Source: Lantana camara (lineage: Eukaryota > Streptophyta > Magnoliopsida > Lamiales > Verbenaceae). Taken from it: DNA of 64,000 bases. The DNA lies in assembly GCA_037501455.1 (NCBI GenBank), contig CM074857.1, positions 129,381,501 to 129,445,500 on the forward strand, given 5' to 3'. Position 1 is the first letter of the stretch, and the number at the start of each line of letters is the position of its first letter. Positions 31,506 to 44,835 of the stretch are shown piece after piece. The notes under the pieces were generated by a model. The model was not told the DNA's origin and did not search any database. It saw only the letters and a list, made by a program, of their open reading frames with translations. The translations under genes and the position numbers were made by a program.

Positions 31506-33128
31506 TATACTATATAAAAAGGAAAGCAATGTTTTCTCTCACAAACGATAGTTTGTGATACCAAAACATCAATTTTTCTATTTATCTATTATGCCCCCAA
31601 AATATGAAAAATGTTTAAGGACTAATTTGGAAATACACCTAGCTGTAATTTGTGGGTTTTTTAACTTTATCCATTAAAAACTTTTCCTGCGAACGTGGGA
31701 CTCATCACTCAAACCATTTCTTTTTCTCTTCTGTTATTTCTTTTCTTTTCTTGCCATTTTATGTGCTAACAAAAGTTCAATGTGTACTACCTCAAATAAC
31801 GTCAGTCTGTACAAGATTGTACTATATTATTATTTTTTTTAAATAAATTTTGAATGTTGTGTAATTTAAATTATATATATGCAATCACCCACCTTCTCTT
31901 TAATGTTTTATTTTAAAAAAACACGTATATTTTTAATGGACATTTTTAATAAATTTAGTAAGTTTTTTAAAATTAAAATTTATTTTGTTTAATTTGAGTG
32001 AATGAAAACTATAATATGTCATCCATTTTAATTATTTTTTATTATTCTTTGTACTTTTTAAATATTTTTCATTTTATTTTTCAAATACACAACTACACAT
32101 ACACAAATATGTTAAAAAATTAGATAAACAAAGTTTAAATAGAATAATAATCAAAAGTTTTATTTTAAAATAATAATAAAATATTTTTTCTACACCCACC
32201 TTAGGTGCATAATATACTAAAATAATTAATAATCAATTTTTATTTTATTATTTATATATTTTTCTTGAAATAAATTTTATATGAAAACACATGAATAAGA
32301 TATTAAATTTATTTATAGAACATTCGATAATTTCTTGTATCTTATTTAATTTAAAATATATAATTATTTTTTATCATTTCAATTGTATACGTTGCAATTT
32401 TTTCAAATCATGCTCGTCTAAATTTTTTCTCTCTTAAATTCCTTCTTTTTAGAACACGTTCGTTTATTTTTTTATTTTTTATTAATTTTTTTCTCTCTCT
32501 TAAATCAAAATTTTCTCTCTCAAATCTTGTTCATCTAAATTTTTTCTCACTCTTAAATTGAGGCGGGATTGGAGAACAGGGGCAGGATTTCAGCGAACCC
32601 AGATGCGCAGGAAGTGGATGTTGCCGGCGGATTATAGGACGGTTGGCGATCGAAGAAGCTTGGTGATGGTTGGGGCGCTGTAGACGGTAGAAACTGTGGA
32701 GACCTTTAAGGGAGAATTTAGGAATGAGAGAATTTTCTTTGGAGTGATAGGGTTTTCTTTTGCGGCTGATCACCCGACCCGAGGGACAGCTCATTTTAAT
32801 ATTATTGCAATTAACACCCACAACCAATTTCTTAATCATAATAACATGAAATTTTAGTTGAAAAATGATAAAACAAAGTCATATTTGATTGATAAATAAA
32901 AGACATTAAATCTTCAATTATAATAGTCGTATTATTTAATTTTATTTGACAAAAAAATAAAATTATTAAACTTGAAATAAAATAGATATTTGCATATAAT
33001 TACTCACAAACCTTAAAATTATCCAATTTAGATATCATATTGACTTATATAGATAGGCTAGTTATGCTTTATTAGGTCACATACAACATCATTATGTATT
33101 TAGTTTAAATTTACAACAACATCGAATT
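31506..33128. other. A/T-rich intergenic DNA
   Basis: Long A/T-rich stretches with no recognisable gene. A 102-codon minus-strand open frame (32839..32531) lies in a slightly G/C-richer patch and is not recognised. Confidence 0.4.
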
Positions 33129-35000
33129 TGTTATAAAACTATTGATTAAAAGTAAGAACAATAACAGAATATTACTAAGAGAATAGAGGAAGAAGAGAGG
33201 GATTTTATTAATTCTTGAGTGTATATACAATGATCAAAAAGCCTCAATTTATAGGTACTACAATACAAGAGAAAATGAAAGATTGACTAATCAATACCTT
33301 AATCATGAATATCAATCCCATAAATAAATCGATTCACACAATCAATGGCCATTCATAATATTCATTATTTATAACACTCCCCCTTGAATGTCCATTGCGG
33401 TTTGATGCACCTTGCTAAAAAATATATTCATGGAGTACGCATATTGGCTGCCTCGTTAAAAACCTTCACTAGGAAAACCCAATGAGATAAAACCTCAGCA
33501 AAGGAAACGAGTATCAACTCCTCAAATATATCGGTCAGATTTTTACTCGAACATATTTGTTGGACATTTATGTCTCCGTTCTTTTGAAGGTCATGTGTGA
33601 AAAAGAACTTCAGTGAAATGTGTTTTGTTCTGTCTCCTTTGATATATCCTCCATTTAATTGGGCGATGCATGCGGTGTTATCTTCATATAACACTGTTGG
33701 GACCTTCTCTTTTGGTGTTAAATGACACATTTCTTGAATTTGTTGAGTCATCGATCTTAGCCAAACGCATTCACGACTCGCTTCGTGAATTGTAATGATC
33801 TCTGCATGATTTGAAGAAGTGACTGCTATTGTTTGTTTTGTTGAGCGCCATGACATATTTGTACATCCACTAGTGAATAAATACCCTGTTTGGGATCAAG
33901 CTTTATGGGGATCCGATAGGTATCCTGTATCTGCATAGCCAATTAGTTGAGGGATAGAATCACTTGAATAAAATAAGTCCATATCAGATGTCCCTCGAAG
34001 ATATCAAAAGATATGTTTAATCCCACTCCAATGTCTTCGAGTTGGGAATTAGCTAAACCTTGACAGTAAACTAATTGAAAACGCTATGTCTAGCCTTGTA
34101 TTATTAGCAAGGTACATTAATGCCCCAATAGCGCTAAGATATGGTACTTCAGGACCAAGAATTTCTTCATCATCCTCCTTAGGCCGGAATGGATCTTTTG
34201 TTATATCTAGTGATCTCACAACCATCGGGGTAATCAATGGATGTCTCTTATCCATATAAATTCGTTTTAAAATCTTTTCGGTGTATGTTGATTGATGAGC
34301 AAATATTATCCCAATATCTTTCATTTCAAATTCTTTCTTTAAGTAATTTATTGCATTTGATAACTCTTCAGGAGTTTCAGTGATATTTAAGTCATCGGCA
34401 TACACAACGGTTAAAACAAATTTGATCTAAACCTCTTTATGAAGACACAAGGACAAATAGGATAATTTTGTATCCTTCTTTTATTGAATATTCATTAAGG
34501 CGGTTATACCATATTCACCCGAATTGTTTTAATCTATATAACGATTTTTGTAATCTAATTGAATACTTTTCCCGGAAACTTTTATATGCTTCAGGCATCT
34601 TCATATAAATTTCATTATCAAGTGATGATTTATTTAATATGTTGCAACAACTTCCATTAGATGCATATCAAGTCTTTCATCTACTGCCAAACTAATGAGA
34701 TATATAAACGTGATTGCATCCACCACAATAGAATAAGTTTTTTTTTTCCAATAATCAACACCAGGTTTTTTGTGGAAATCCTTGTGCTCGAAGTTATGCT
34801 TTATATTCATATGACTTTACTTCGTTCGTTGTATTTTCGTAAAAATATCCACTTTATATTATCAGGTGTTTAAACTACTGGTCCAAAACTTCACGTTTAG
34901 AAAGTGAATTAAGTTCTTCTTGAATTGCATCTATCCATTTTGGCCAATCATTTCAATTTTTGCATTCTTCAACAGATTTTGATTCAAGATCCTCATTTTC
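33124..35000 (-). mobile_element. 5'-truncated Ty1/copia retrotransposon remnant (minus strand)
   Basis: The 3' LTR runs 33376..33129 (248 bp, TGTTATAAAT ... TTTTATAACA), preceded on the minus strand by a polypurine tract (AAGGGGGAG). It holds a TATA-like CTATAAAT and AATAAA. Upstream on the minus strand are pol fragments: RNase H (33856..33428), RT with the YADD-type box MYADDLNITE (34405..34049) and a broken N-terminal RT part near 34880-34970 (WPKWIDAIQEELNSLSKREV). Several stops and frameshifts separate them. No gag, integrase or 5' LTR is recognised. Confidence 0.85.
33428..34405 (-). pseudogene. copia pol fragment, RT (C-terminal part) and RNase H
   Basis: The RT segment shows YADDLNI and the downstream GALMYLANNTRLDIAFSISL motif of copia RTs. 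The RNase H segment has MSWRSTKQTIAVTSSNHAE and VLYEDNTACIAQLNG ... DRTKHISLKFFF. They lie in different frames with a decayed linker near 33860-34045, so no functional polyprotein can be made. Confidence 0.85.
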
Positions 35001-36600
35001 TTCTAAAATATCAGTAGCTACATTATATGCAAGGATATTGTCGACAATTGCATCTAATGAGATTTATATAATATAACAGAAAAGACTTCTACAATTAAAA
35101 TACTTAACATTTTACCTGCTGCTTTGTTTCTTGAGTAGGTTGATCATCCTCTACTCTTGGAACAGGTTGTCTCTGTGGTAAGTGTGTTGGTTGTGCTTGT
35201 GTACTCTACTCTTAGAACTCATCATACGTATATACATTCTCACCACGATTTTGCAGCATGAATGTTTTTTCCTTGAAATGAAGAATAAGATCATTTACCA
35301 TTGGGTCCGTCATCTCAGCTACAACACAGCATGATTTAATTTTTGTCACAAAAAAACACTGAAATGCATGTTGCATTACAAAAAAACCCCTGACAGAAAA
35401 AAAAAAAAATTTAATAATAATAATAATAATTTCACTAGTTGATTTGACATGCTTAACAAATAAATCTCAAGTCAAAAAACAACACATAACATGGTTATTC
35501 TTCACTTTTTCTTTGGAATAATGTATAAATTCAGTGAGTTTTCATCATGTAAAGCAAAAAAAATAAAATCATCAATGTTATTGCAACCCAACATTTAAAG
35601 GAGAAAAACGAAACTAATTTTTCACAAAAACTTACTAACAACTCAAACTCTAAGCCAAAAAATCAACAAGAATAACAAGAAACAACTAAGAATCAAATAC
35701 CCGATCAAGAAAATATAGGTATTTTTCATCAGTGAAGCCAAAATACAAACTTGTTTTTGTTTTGAAAATGTAGGGGAAAAAAACTTCTATATATTGAACA
35801 AAAATAACCAAAATCCAACGGCTCCCTCCAATATTATACACACAACATACGCACATCTCGTAATATAATAGAAAATTTTGGAAAAAAGAACCCAAAAATT
35901 AAGCAAATTAAACCTCTAACAATGAAATTGAAAAAAAAAAAGAAAAGAAAAATCGAGCATACCTTTACAACATCAGCGTCGGCGTCGGTGTCGCAGAAAT
36001 GGTGGCAGGAGTCTCACCCAGCTTGTTCTTTTCCTTGCCCTTGGTTTTTGGAGAGAGTTTTTTATTTTAAGGGTTTTTAGAGAGACAAAAGTTATGAAAC
36101 TGACTTTGAGCAAATGACGTACAGTAACTTTTCATTGCCTATATGTTGTTTTCCGCCTGATTTTAGAGAGGGCACATATGGTATTTTAGGTTCTTTATAA
36201 TTTTTTTATTTTTTTATTTTTTTATTTTCTTTTTTGTTAAGGATAAAAATGTAAAATTACACAATCTGTTAAAGTTAATTGACGGATTGAAGGGTCGGGG
36301 GGAATTCGTAATTTTCGAAACCTCAGGGGGTAATATGTAATATCGCCAAAACCTCAGGGGGGCGTTCGTAATTATCCCTAAATTCTATCATGAAACTATA
36401 TATAAAATAAAGTTATATTATATATAATTATTTAAAATAATTTTTTATTTAACGCTTTAAGGCGCACTCACACTCAATTTTTTTTTAAATTTTACGCACT
36501 ACGCATTCGCACTCGCAACCGCAGCCGCACTCGCTCTCGCATTCGCATTATGTGACCTAGCTCGTGACGTCATATTTGCACTGTCGGAGAGCCAGGATGT
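35000..36600. other. decayed repeats with a GGGATAATTAC-type terminus
   Basis: 35000-35330 may be further copia debris. At about 36280-36379 lies a repeated phrase (CCTCAGGGGG) ending in GTAATTATCCC, the same terminal word as the MITE in the INT4 intron. On the minus strand, 36060-35960 looks like a short exon with donor AG|GTATGC, but no start codon is present. 36430-36560 is a simple GCA-rich stretch. No gene is supported. Confidence 0.35.
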
Positions 36601-37025
36601 TACAATGGTATCCATTAAATTAGTAAATGGCAAGTTATACATGTATGTGTAATCAAACTTTCATCTAGTATATAATTATTGCATATGTTCATGATTAATT
36701 ATTTAAAATTAAATTGACGAACTTTCTTTTTACATATTTGTAGGAAGAGATTTTTTTTATTTAATTTATTAACAAATTAAACTTTAAATTATTAAATCGA
36801 ACAATTAAAGATAACTTTTTTTTATTTTTTTTTTATTTTATACTAAATTCTAAGGGAATTTCGAGGGAATATGACAATTCCCTCGATATTTCAATAGTAA
36901 TTTTTTAAATTAAAGAGTATATAATAATTTAATGAATAAGAAAAGTAATGGTATGTATTAAAATAGTAAATTGCAAGTTCTGCATATATATGTAGTCAAA
37001 CTTTCGTCTAGTATATAATCATTAC

Positions 37026-38213
37026 ATGGCTGCACAAGGAAGTTCTCCTCCGCCTTCGGCAGAAGAAACCGATCTACTCAGGTGTAGCAAGAAGAAAGTT
37101 CGAACAGCCTCCGAAGCGGGTTTCGACATGGAGATTCCGACTAAGACTGGGAGAACAGATACGGAGGCGAGTGACAGCCCTTCTCGCTCATATCTAACAA
37201 CTTTGGTGGGATGGAGAGAAGAGGCAGATAAGAGATTTGAGGAATCCTCTATGCTTGATCTTGATAAGATCAAGGTTTATGAGCCAACGGTGGAGTTCTC
37301 GTACCCTAGGGTAGTGACGGATGAGGAGTACAGAAAAGCGCTGCAAGAACCCTGGAAAGACTCGCTCATCCTCAAGATCTTGGGAAGGACAGTTAACACA
37401 AGCCTGCTTTCGGCAAGAATCAATACTATGTGGAAGCTCCAGGGTGCGTATGAGTTGATCGATTTGGGACATAGCTGCTATATTCTCAAAATTCATGACA
37501 AGGAAAAAGCGACCTTTATTTTAACGGAGGGGCCATGGGTGATCGCGGGACACTACCTTGTTGTGAGGAAATGGCAGCCCCAATTCCACGCATTGAAAGA
37601 CAAGGTACGGTATGCAATTACATGGGTGCGCATCTCTGAGCTCTCAGTCGAATACTATGGTGAAGCGATGTTGTACAAGACCGCAGCCAGCCTTGGTATG
37701 CCTATCAAGATTGATGAAAAGACATACTATGGTGAAAAGGGAAGGTTTGCGAGGGTATGCGTCCAGATTGACCTTGATAAACCACTACGGTGTAGCCTGG
37801 AAGTAGACGGGCAACTTCTCCCGATCATGTATGAGCGCTTGCCGTCTATTTGCTTCACGTGCGGGCGAGTGGGACATCGAGTTAGTGTATGCCGAGATAA
37901 ACCCAAGGGGGCAGGGGACGCTAATGCTAGGCCTGATATCCCAAGAACAACTGATCCCGGGACGGAGGCGAACACAGGGACAGAGTTAGCCATTGTGGGG
38001 GCGAGGGATGTGATGGCGGAACATGAACCTAGAACAAGTTACGGGCCATGGATGATGGCAGGGAAAAATCGACCAGCTAAGGGCGGCCAGAGAGGAGAAA
38101 GAAACGTGGGCAAAGAGAATCAAGTCCCGAAACATCAGAACCGTTACGAGATCCTGGCTACGGATACGGGCACGATCAATCCGGTTGGCAATCAACAAGA
38201 GAAGAATCCGTGA
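37026..38213 (+). pseudogene. LINE ORF1, DUF4283 and zinc-knuckle protein
   Basis: The 395-codon open frame has a DUF4283-like region (LQGAYELIDLGHSCYILKIH ... EGPWVIAGHYLVVRKWQP) and a CCHC knuckle (CFTCGRVGHRVSVC). The frame ends at 38213. A second open segment in another frame (38351-38668) continues past the nested LTR at 40592, where it ends at 40732. ORF1 is thus broken by a frameshift and by the LTR insertion. In plant L1 elements this protein is the RNA-binding partner of the RT. The ATG at 37026 overlaps the target duplication. Confidence 0.8.
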
Positions 38214-38663
38214 ATCCTTAAAGAATGGAATGGACCACGAGCTGACTTCAACAAAGGAAATGAGGTGGATAAATCTGCAGGACTCTTAAACAGACAACCA
38301 AAGCGGGAAAAACTAGATACGTCAAAAAGTTAAGTGCGAAATCAGGGGATTTGCCATCCGGGAATACCGGCCCAAATCCGACCCTATTATGCAAGGAGAA
38401 TATTCCATCCCAATCTGGAAAAGAGAAATTTATAGCCCCTCTAGAGAATTTGACCAAGGAGACCCCAACGAACACGACCGAATCGAATACAGTTATCGCT
38501 GACAATAGACTCTTCCGATTTGGAGTTGGAGATGATAGAGATCGACCAAATAGAGGAGTACTTCGAACAAGCCGGGTTAAGGGAGAGGTACGATCTGAAT
38601 ATCCTGTTCGTACGGGAGATGACGGTGAATCATCCTCTATGGCAACTGATGGTGAAGGACGTA

Positions 38664-40596
38664 GTGAATGTTAGGAATAGTGCCCTAGAAAGCCGATTGT
38701 ATATCCGCTTTGTGCTTTTCCTTATTGTAATCACAGACAATCTTTGAATAAAATAACGTATTGAGACAACACTTCTTTATGTGCTCTTGTTTGGTATGCG
38801 TTTACTTTAGTTGTGCATGTATGAGAACTCCCCTAATCCTGATGACTTTAGGACTCTACCATTTAGGTGAAATGGTTCATGAAACGAGCCCTATATCACA
38901 TAACTCATGATTAGTAAAATGCTCCAAGCCGATGAGTCCTACAGACAGTGGGAGTGTCAACCTGACTCCTCTAAGGCTTGCTTGTGGGATCACGCCCTTA
39001 AGAAGGACCACCTTGTTTCATGGAGGTGCAAAGTGTATAGTTGATACGTGCGTGATACATAAGGGTGCTTACTTTAATATGTAAGTTCACCGAGGTGCCC
39101 CGTGTGAGAAGATTCCTAAATGGGAAATGAAGTTTCTATTTCAGGAAATGGAAACTTCCAGATTAGGAAATATCTCACGAGTCATTGATGTGATTAATTG
39201 ATCCTTAGACTTGAGGTTCCTTGTCACTTTATGAGTTAACTCTGTAGTCTTAGGTATAAGCTTTAAAGGGTGTCGCCTTAGACAACTGATTCAAGGCTTA
39301 TGCTGGGGCTGCACAAGTGATTCATGAAAGTGAATGAGAATCAAGAAAGGACCTACACCTGCATTTGCAAGGTGATCTCTTATTGTGTAAGTCATTCATA
39401 TGCCATATGGAGTCCTTGGCCAAGGCAGTAGATCAAGACATCAAGAAAAGGGTTTCTTGGATTGAGATCAAATGGATATGAAATGCACTTAGCTTTAAGA
39501 CCGGATTATTAGGGTTCTAATTATTCCCTTGCCCTAGATCTTGGTTGAGAGATAGCAAGTAGGAGGATTGTATCTCACATGAATCAATAACTTAAAGGTT
39601 ATATCGAATCCGAACATTCCAATTCAGCTAGGGGTTAAACACCTGTTGTTAGACTATGGTCGTTTAATCTGTGGACTGATTAATTAATTAGTGAATTAAT
39701 TAATTAGGGTCACTGCTAATTGAATTGAGAACCTAGAGGGTCACACACAACAACTTGGTTACATGAGTTAAGGCTTAAAAATGATTAAACGAGTTAATCG
39801 GGCCTAGAGGGTTCCACACGTGTGGGTTACGTGACTGGACACGTGTCATTGTGACACGTGTGCCACACGTGATTATTTAATTGAATATTAAATAATTAAG
39901 TTGTTGATTATTTAATAGACTTTGGTTTAATTTTGAATTAAAAAGAAAGTCTTATTTTGGAGAAAAATAATCTAGTTAATTAATTACGAATTAATTAATT
40001 AGATAAAAATAAGTTATTTATTTTAAATAAATAAAGTATAAAATTATCCAAAAATAGTTTGGATATTTTAGCTCTCTTGAAGTTGATTTGAATTTGAATT
40101 CAAAGTCAAAGTCAAAATTACTTGATGATCAAGTAATAGGAGAGAGGGGCCAAAATCCTTAGCCCATAAGGACTAGGATTTTTTGTCCTCCCCTTCCTAT
40201 ATATAGGGGAGCTCGAGCTCCCCTTAGAGCTAATCGAGAATTATTTTGGTTCATGTGTTGAACACCATCCTTTCTCCAAGATAAACAAAACCCTAGGTTA
40301 AGCCTAAACACTAACTAGAGAACTAGCATCCTTACTAGTTAGATTGTAGTCAAGTTGGTGGACTATCTCTAGAGAGCTTCAAGTAAGAAGTTTGAAGATT
40401 CGAGCTTTACCAAGAAGAGGGGATCAAGCCGCGAGAAGAGCGTTCTTGGGTGGCTTGAAACGCTTCAAGAAAGACAATTAAGAAAGTAAGTTTCTTATTC
40501 CTTCGAATTTGGATACACGATTACGAGTCCAAGATCCTTTTGTTGGAAAAAATTTAAATTTCCGCTGCTTTCTGATTCGTGTTTTCCAACAGTGAA
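38664..40596. mobile_element. solo LTR (1.92 kb) inserted in the LINE
   Basis: The LTR begins TGTTAGGAATAGTGCC at 38669 and ends GTTTTCCAACA at 40591, with TG...CA ends forming a short inverted repeat. It is flanked by GTGAA at 38664-38668 and again at 40592-40596, the 5-bp duplication expected of LTR elements. No primer-binding site, gag or pol is inside; 1.9 kb without coding capacity fits a solo LTR left by recombination between two LTRs. The LINE reading frame resumes directly after it. It may belong to a large-LTR family. Confidence 0.88.
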
Positions 40597-40768
40597 TTCG
40601 CGTGGGAACCCGGCTCGAAGGATGGGGACCTTAGAGATCGACATCCCGAGGCAAGAGGAGGCGAGCTAATGCATGTTGACGACCTTGCTTTGGAAACAGA
40701 TGTTCGAAGAATTTTCGGGGAACTCGATTAGAGACCCCGTTACAGTCGAATCCCTACTAATTACGCCC

Positions 40769-43700
40769 ATGAAGATCCTCTCATGGAATTGTAAGGGAAC
40801 CGGAAATAGGGAGTTAAGACGTAACTTCTTGGATATTAACAGGGAACATCAACCAGATGTGGTTTTCTTACTGGAGACGAAGGTAGATGCGACGCGTGCC
40901 GAGAACATAGCAGCCAGTTTAGGGTACCCTAACATTTGCAAGGCTCCCACGGTTGGTCGCGAGGGTGGTATTTGGCTGTTGTGGGATAGCAATCGTATTC
41001 AAGTGGAAGTGGTACATGTTGCTCACCAAGCAATCCACGCAATCATCGGGCCCCGTATGCCTTCAAGGTGGCTCTGCTCCGGTGTTTACGCCAGCCCCAT
41101 TATGGCGAGACATGAGCAGCTTTGGAATGATCTTAAACACATAAGCAATGAGATGAATCTTTCTTGGATGCTGACTGGTGATTTCAACGACATCATGGGG
41201 CCCAGTGAGAAAGAGAGAGGTCGGGAAGTGAATTGGAATCGGTACCTCGAGTTCAAAGAACACATTGATGAATGCAACTTGCTGGACATTGGGGCCATTG
41301 GCCCGCGGTTCACGTGGAGCGGGACTGTTAGTGGTGGTGTTTTGGTCAAGGAACGGCTCGATAGGGTGCTGGCAAACCCGGGTTAGCGTACTAAGTTCCC
41401 AGAGGGGACTACGATTGTCCTCCCTCGCACACACTCGGATCACCACCCCCTTCTTACCCATTGCTATGGCGTGGCACCACTGCCTACTAGAAAACCGTTC
41501 CGGTTTGAAGTGGCTTGGAAAGAGAATTTTGGTTGTCGGCAGCTAATTGAGGAAAGTTGGGCTAAGAGTGATACAATCATGAAGAATCTCGAGCAACTTC
41601 CGGGCAAATTACGTAATTGGAATGTGGCCACTTTCGGGAATGTGTTTCGCAGGAAGAGGGTGCTGAAGGCATGCATTAATGGGATCCAGAAAATCGAACG
41701 TGCACTGCTTCACACTCATCTCGTGGAACTAGAAAAGAATTTGGTAATGGATTATAACGAAGTTCTGAGACATGAGGAGATTATTTGGTTCCAAAAGTCC
41801 CGTGTTAATTGGCTTCGGTTTGGGGATAAAAACACCCCCCTTTTCCATTTGTCCACTATCACTCGAAGAAGGAGAAACCGTATCAACGCTCTGCTCATTA
41901 ATTCTGCTTGGAAAACAGATGAAGCACGACTACAACAACATGCTTGGGATTTCTATACCCAAGTCTTTGGCGTGGAGGAACATGGAACTCACACGCTGCT
42001 TCCTCGAAGCAACCTCCAACGCACTCTCGCTCGGGATTGGATGAATCGCTTGGAGGCGCCTGCCACCAATTCTGAGGTAAGGGTTGTTGTTAATTCAATG
42101 CATCCCTTTAAAGCCCCGGGTCCCGACGGATTCCAAGCGTACTTCTATCAATCGTTTTGGGATGTGGTGGGAGATCAGACGGTGGAGTTTGTGAACCGTT
42201 GCTTTGAGTATGAGTCTTTTCCGGAAGGCGTGGGACGAGCTTTCATATGCTTGATCCTGAAGGTACCCCAACCCGAGACTATTAATCTATTTCGTCCCAT
42301 TGCTCTTTGTAATGTTCTTCTTAAAATTGTCACAAAACTGTTAGTTTTGCGTATTAAACGTTTGTGGCGCAACTAGTCGGTCCTAATCAGAACAGCTTCA
42401 TACCAGGCAGAAGCACGCATGACAACATCTTGGTCCTCCAGGAGGTCCTACATACTATGCATCGGTCTAAGGATAGGCGGGCAAGGATGATTCTGAAGAT
42501 TGATTTGGAAAAAACCTACAACAAGATCAGATGGGATTTTTTGCGCGAGACCCTTGAGTTCTTTAGCTTCCCCCAACGGATTGTGAATCTTATTATACAC
42601 GGAGTGGAATGCATTAGACCGGAGATTTTGTGGAATGGGGAACCCACCTCTCCAATTGTCCCCTCATGGAGAATCCGACAGGGGGATCCCTTGTCACCAT
42701 ACTTATTCGTTCTTTTTATGGAACGACTTAACTATTTAATTAAAGAGGCGGTGATACGGGAGGATTGGAAACCGATCCAGATCTGTAAGAATGGCCCTTT
42801 AGTGTCGCACTTACTGTTCGCTGATGATATTATTATGGGGGCTAGAGCTAAGGAACGTTGTGCTGAATGTATCGAGAGAGTGATCGAATCCTTCTGCTCA
42901 GCTTCGGGCTTAAAACTCAACCGGGGTAAATCTCAGATTGTTTTTGCTCCCTCGGTACCTGCTGGGATGAAATCGACCATATGCTCTATCTTGGGTATCA
43001 ATGAAACGGCACATTTGGGAAAGTACTTGGGAGTTAAGATGCTCTTTGGAATAAATCAAAGAGAGGTGTTCGATACAGTTATAGAGAAAATTGAGTCTAG
43101 CTTACGGGATGGAAGGCAAAAAGCTTGAATCTTGCGGGGCGCACCACGCTCTTTCAATCGGTAACCAACTCCATACCGGTGTATCAAATGCATACTAGTT
43201 GGCTTCCCAGTTATGTATGCGAGAAGCTGGATAGTCTCAACCGCTCTTTCCTTTGGTCCTCGGATAGCTCGAATAAGAGAACTCACCTGGTGAAGTGGGA
43301 GCGGGTGCTGAAACGAAAGGAGGAAGGAGGTTTGGGTATTAAAGAGTCTCGAAAAATAAACATTGCTCTTCTGGCCAAGACGGGTTGGCGCTTGATTCGG
43401 GAAGAGGATAAAATCTGGACCGGTATTTTTCGAGCTAAATACCTCAAAGATGAGGACCTGCTTGATCATACTCCAAATCCTTCTGCTTCGAGAGTGTGGA
43501 AGGGTATTTGCAAGAGCACGATCATGGTAGAACCGGCCTGCCGATGGAGAATTGGCAAAGGCGACAACGTTTGGCTCTGGGATGATCGTTGGCTTTCGAC
43601 TGAGACTCTTCGAAGTCGACTGGGTTTACAGATTGCTGCTGATGATGAGAACTGAGTTTTTAGTGATTTGATCTCGGCTGATAAGAAATGGGATTTCATT

Positions 43701-44835
43701 GTATTGCAGACCCAGCTACCGGACAATATTATAGCAGAGATCAAGTAGCAGCCGCTTCATGGGGTGGACGGGCCTGACAAACCCATATGGTCGGCACGAC
43801 GAATGGTAAATTATCTTGTAATTCAGCTTACAAGTGGCTGACACAAAGTACGACGGAGAGTAGCAGCACCTGGAATAAGATTTGGAGAATACCTTGTCCC
43901 CAGAAAATCCATTTCTTTCTCTGGCTGTGCAAGCACAACAGCCTTCTTACGAATGCGCTGAAGAGTGATCGGCACTTTGGTACCTCGGATCAATGTAACC
44001 GCTGTAAACAAGGGCGCGAGGACGTTGAACATGTTCTTAAGGGTGTGTTTATGCGGAGCGTATCTGGAGGGCTGTGGTTACACCGGCTAGTTGGCGTGCG
44101 TTTGGGCAAATGACAGCAGCTGATTGGTTGGAGGTGATTGTCAGTGGGAGTTATTCTCATAATCTTGACCCAGTGTGGCCTTGGTGGGTGGTGTGCTTAG
44201 CTTGTGTGTGGAACATATGGAAGACCAGGAATAAAAGTGAGTATCAGAGTATTGTGGAGCCTCTTTGGGTTACTCTGAACACCATCAAATCCCTTTGCAC
44301 TGACATGGTTCTGACTTTGGGGACTAACTCACAGCGCAGGGCAAAGACGAGGGAGGTTATGGCATGGATAAAACCGAACGTGGGCTGGGTTAAGCTCAAT
44401 TCTGATGGAAGCCGCTTTCTCCATACTAACTGTGCTGCAGCGGGTGGGCTTATTCGAAATGAAGAAGGGGCGTGGGTGTTGGGCTATGCAATGAAGCTGG
44501 GTGCTATCTCCATCAACCTAGCTGAGTTACTTGGTCTTCGCAAAAGGCTCGAGTTGGCTTGGGAGAGGCGTTTCCCAAAGATTGAGGTCGAGATCGACCC
44601 GAAGATTGTCCTTAATTGGGTGACTCAGGATGATATCGAAGATCATCCTTTACGGAATGTTATTGAAGATTGTCGGAGGTTGCTTCGTTTGCCTTGGGAG
44701 GCTCAGATAAAGCACGTTTTCCGTGAAAGAAACGAGCCGACTGATAGACTCGCGAAGATGGGGCATAAGTTGAATGAGGATATGATTGTGTGGGATTCGG
44801 CGCCGAACGAATTTACGAGGATGAGGATCATTTAG
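40769..44835 (+). pseudogene. LINE ORF2, endonuclease-reverse transcriptase-RNase H, broken
   Basis: An APE-like endonuclease starts MKILSWNCKGTGNRELRR and includes LTGDFNDIMGPSEK and RLDRVL. An in-frame TAG at 41384-41386 interrupts it; the same frame resumes into the RT linker and RT fingers. Frameshifts follow near 42365 and 43125. The RT catalytic box reads LLFADDIIMGA, and the IRQGDPLSPYLFV motif is intact. A zf-RVT region (IWRIPCPQKIHFFLWLCKHN) and a C-terminal RNase H (WVKLNSDGSRF ... ERNEPTDRLAKMGH) complete it. At least two stops and three frameshifts make it non-functional. Confidence 0.88.
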
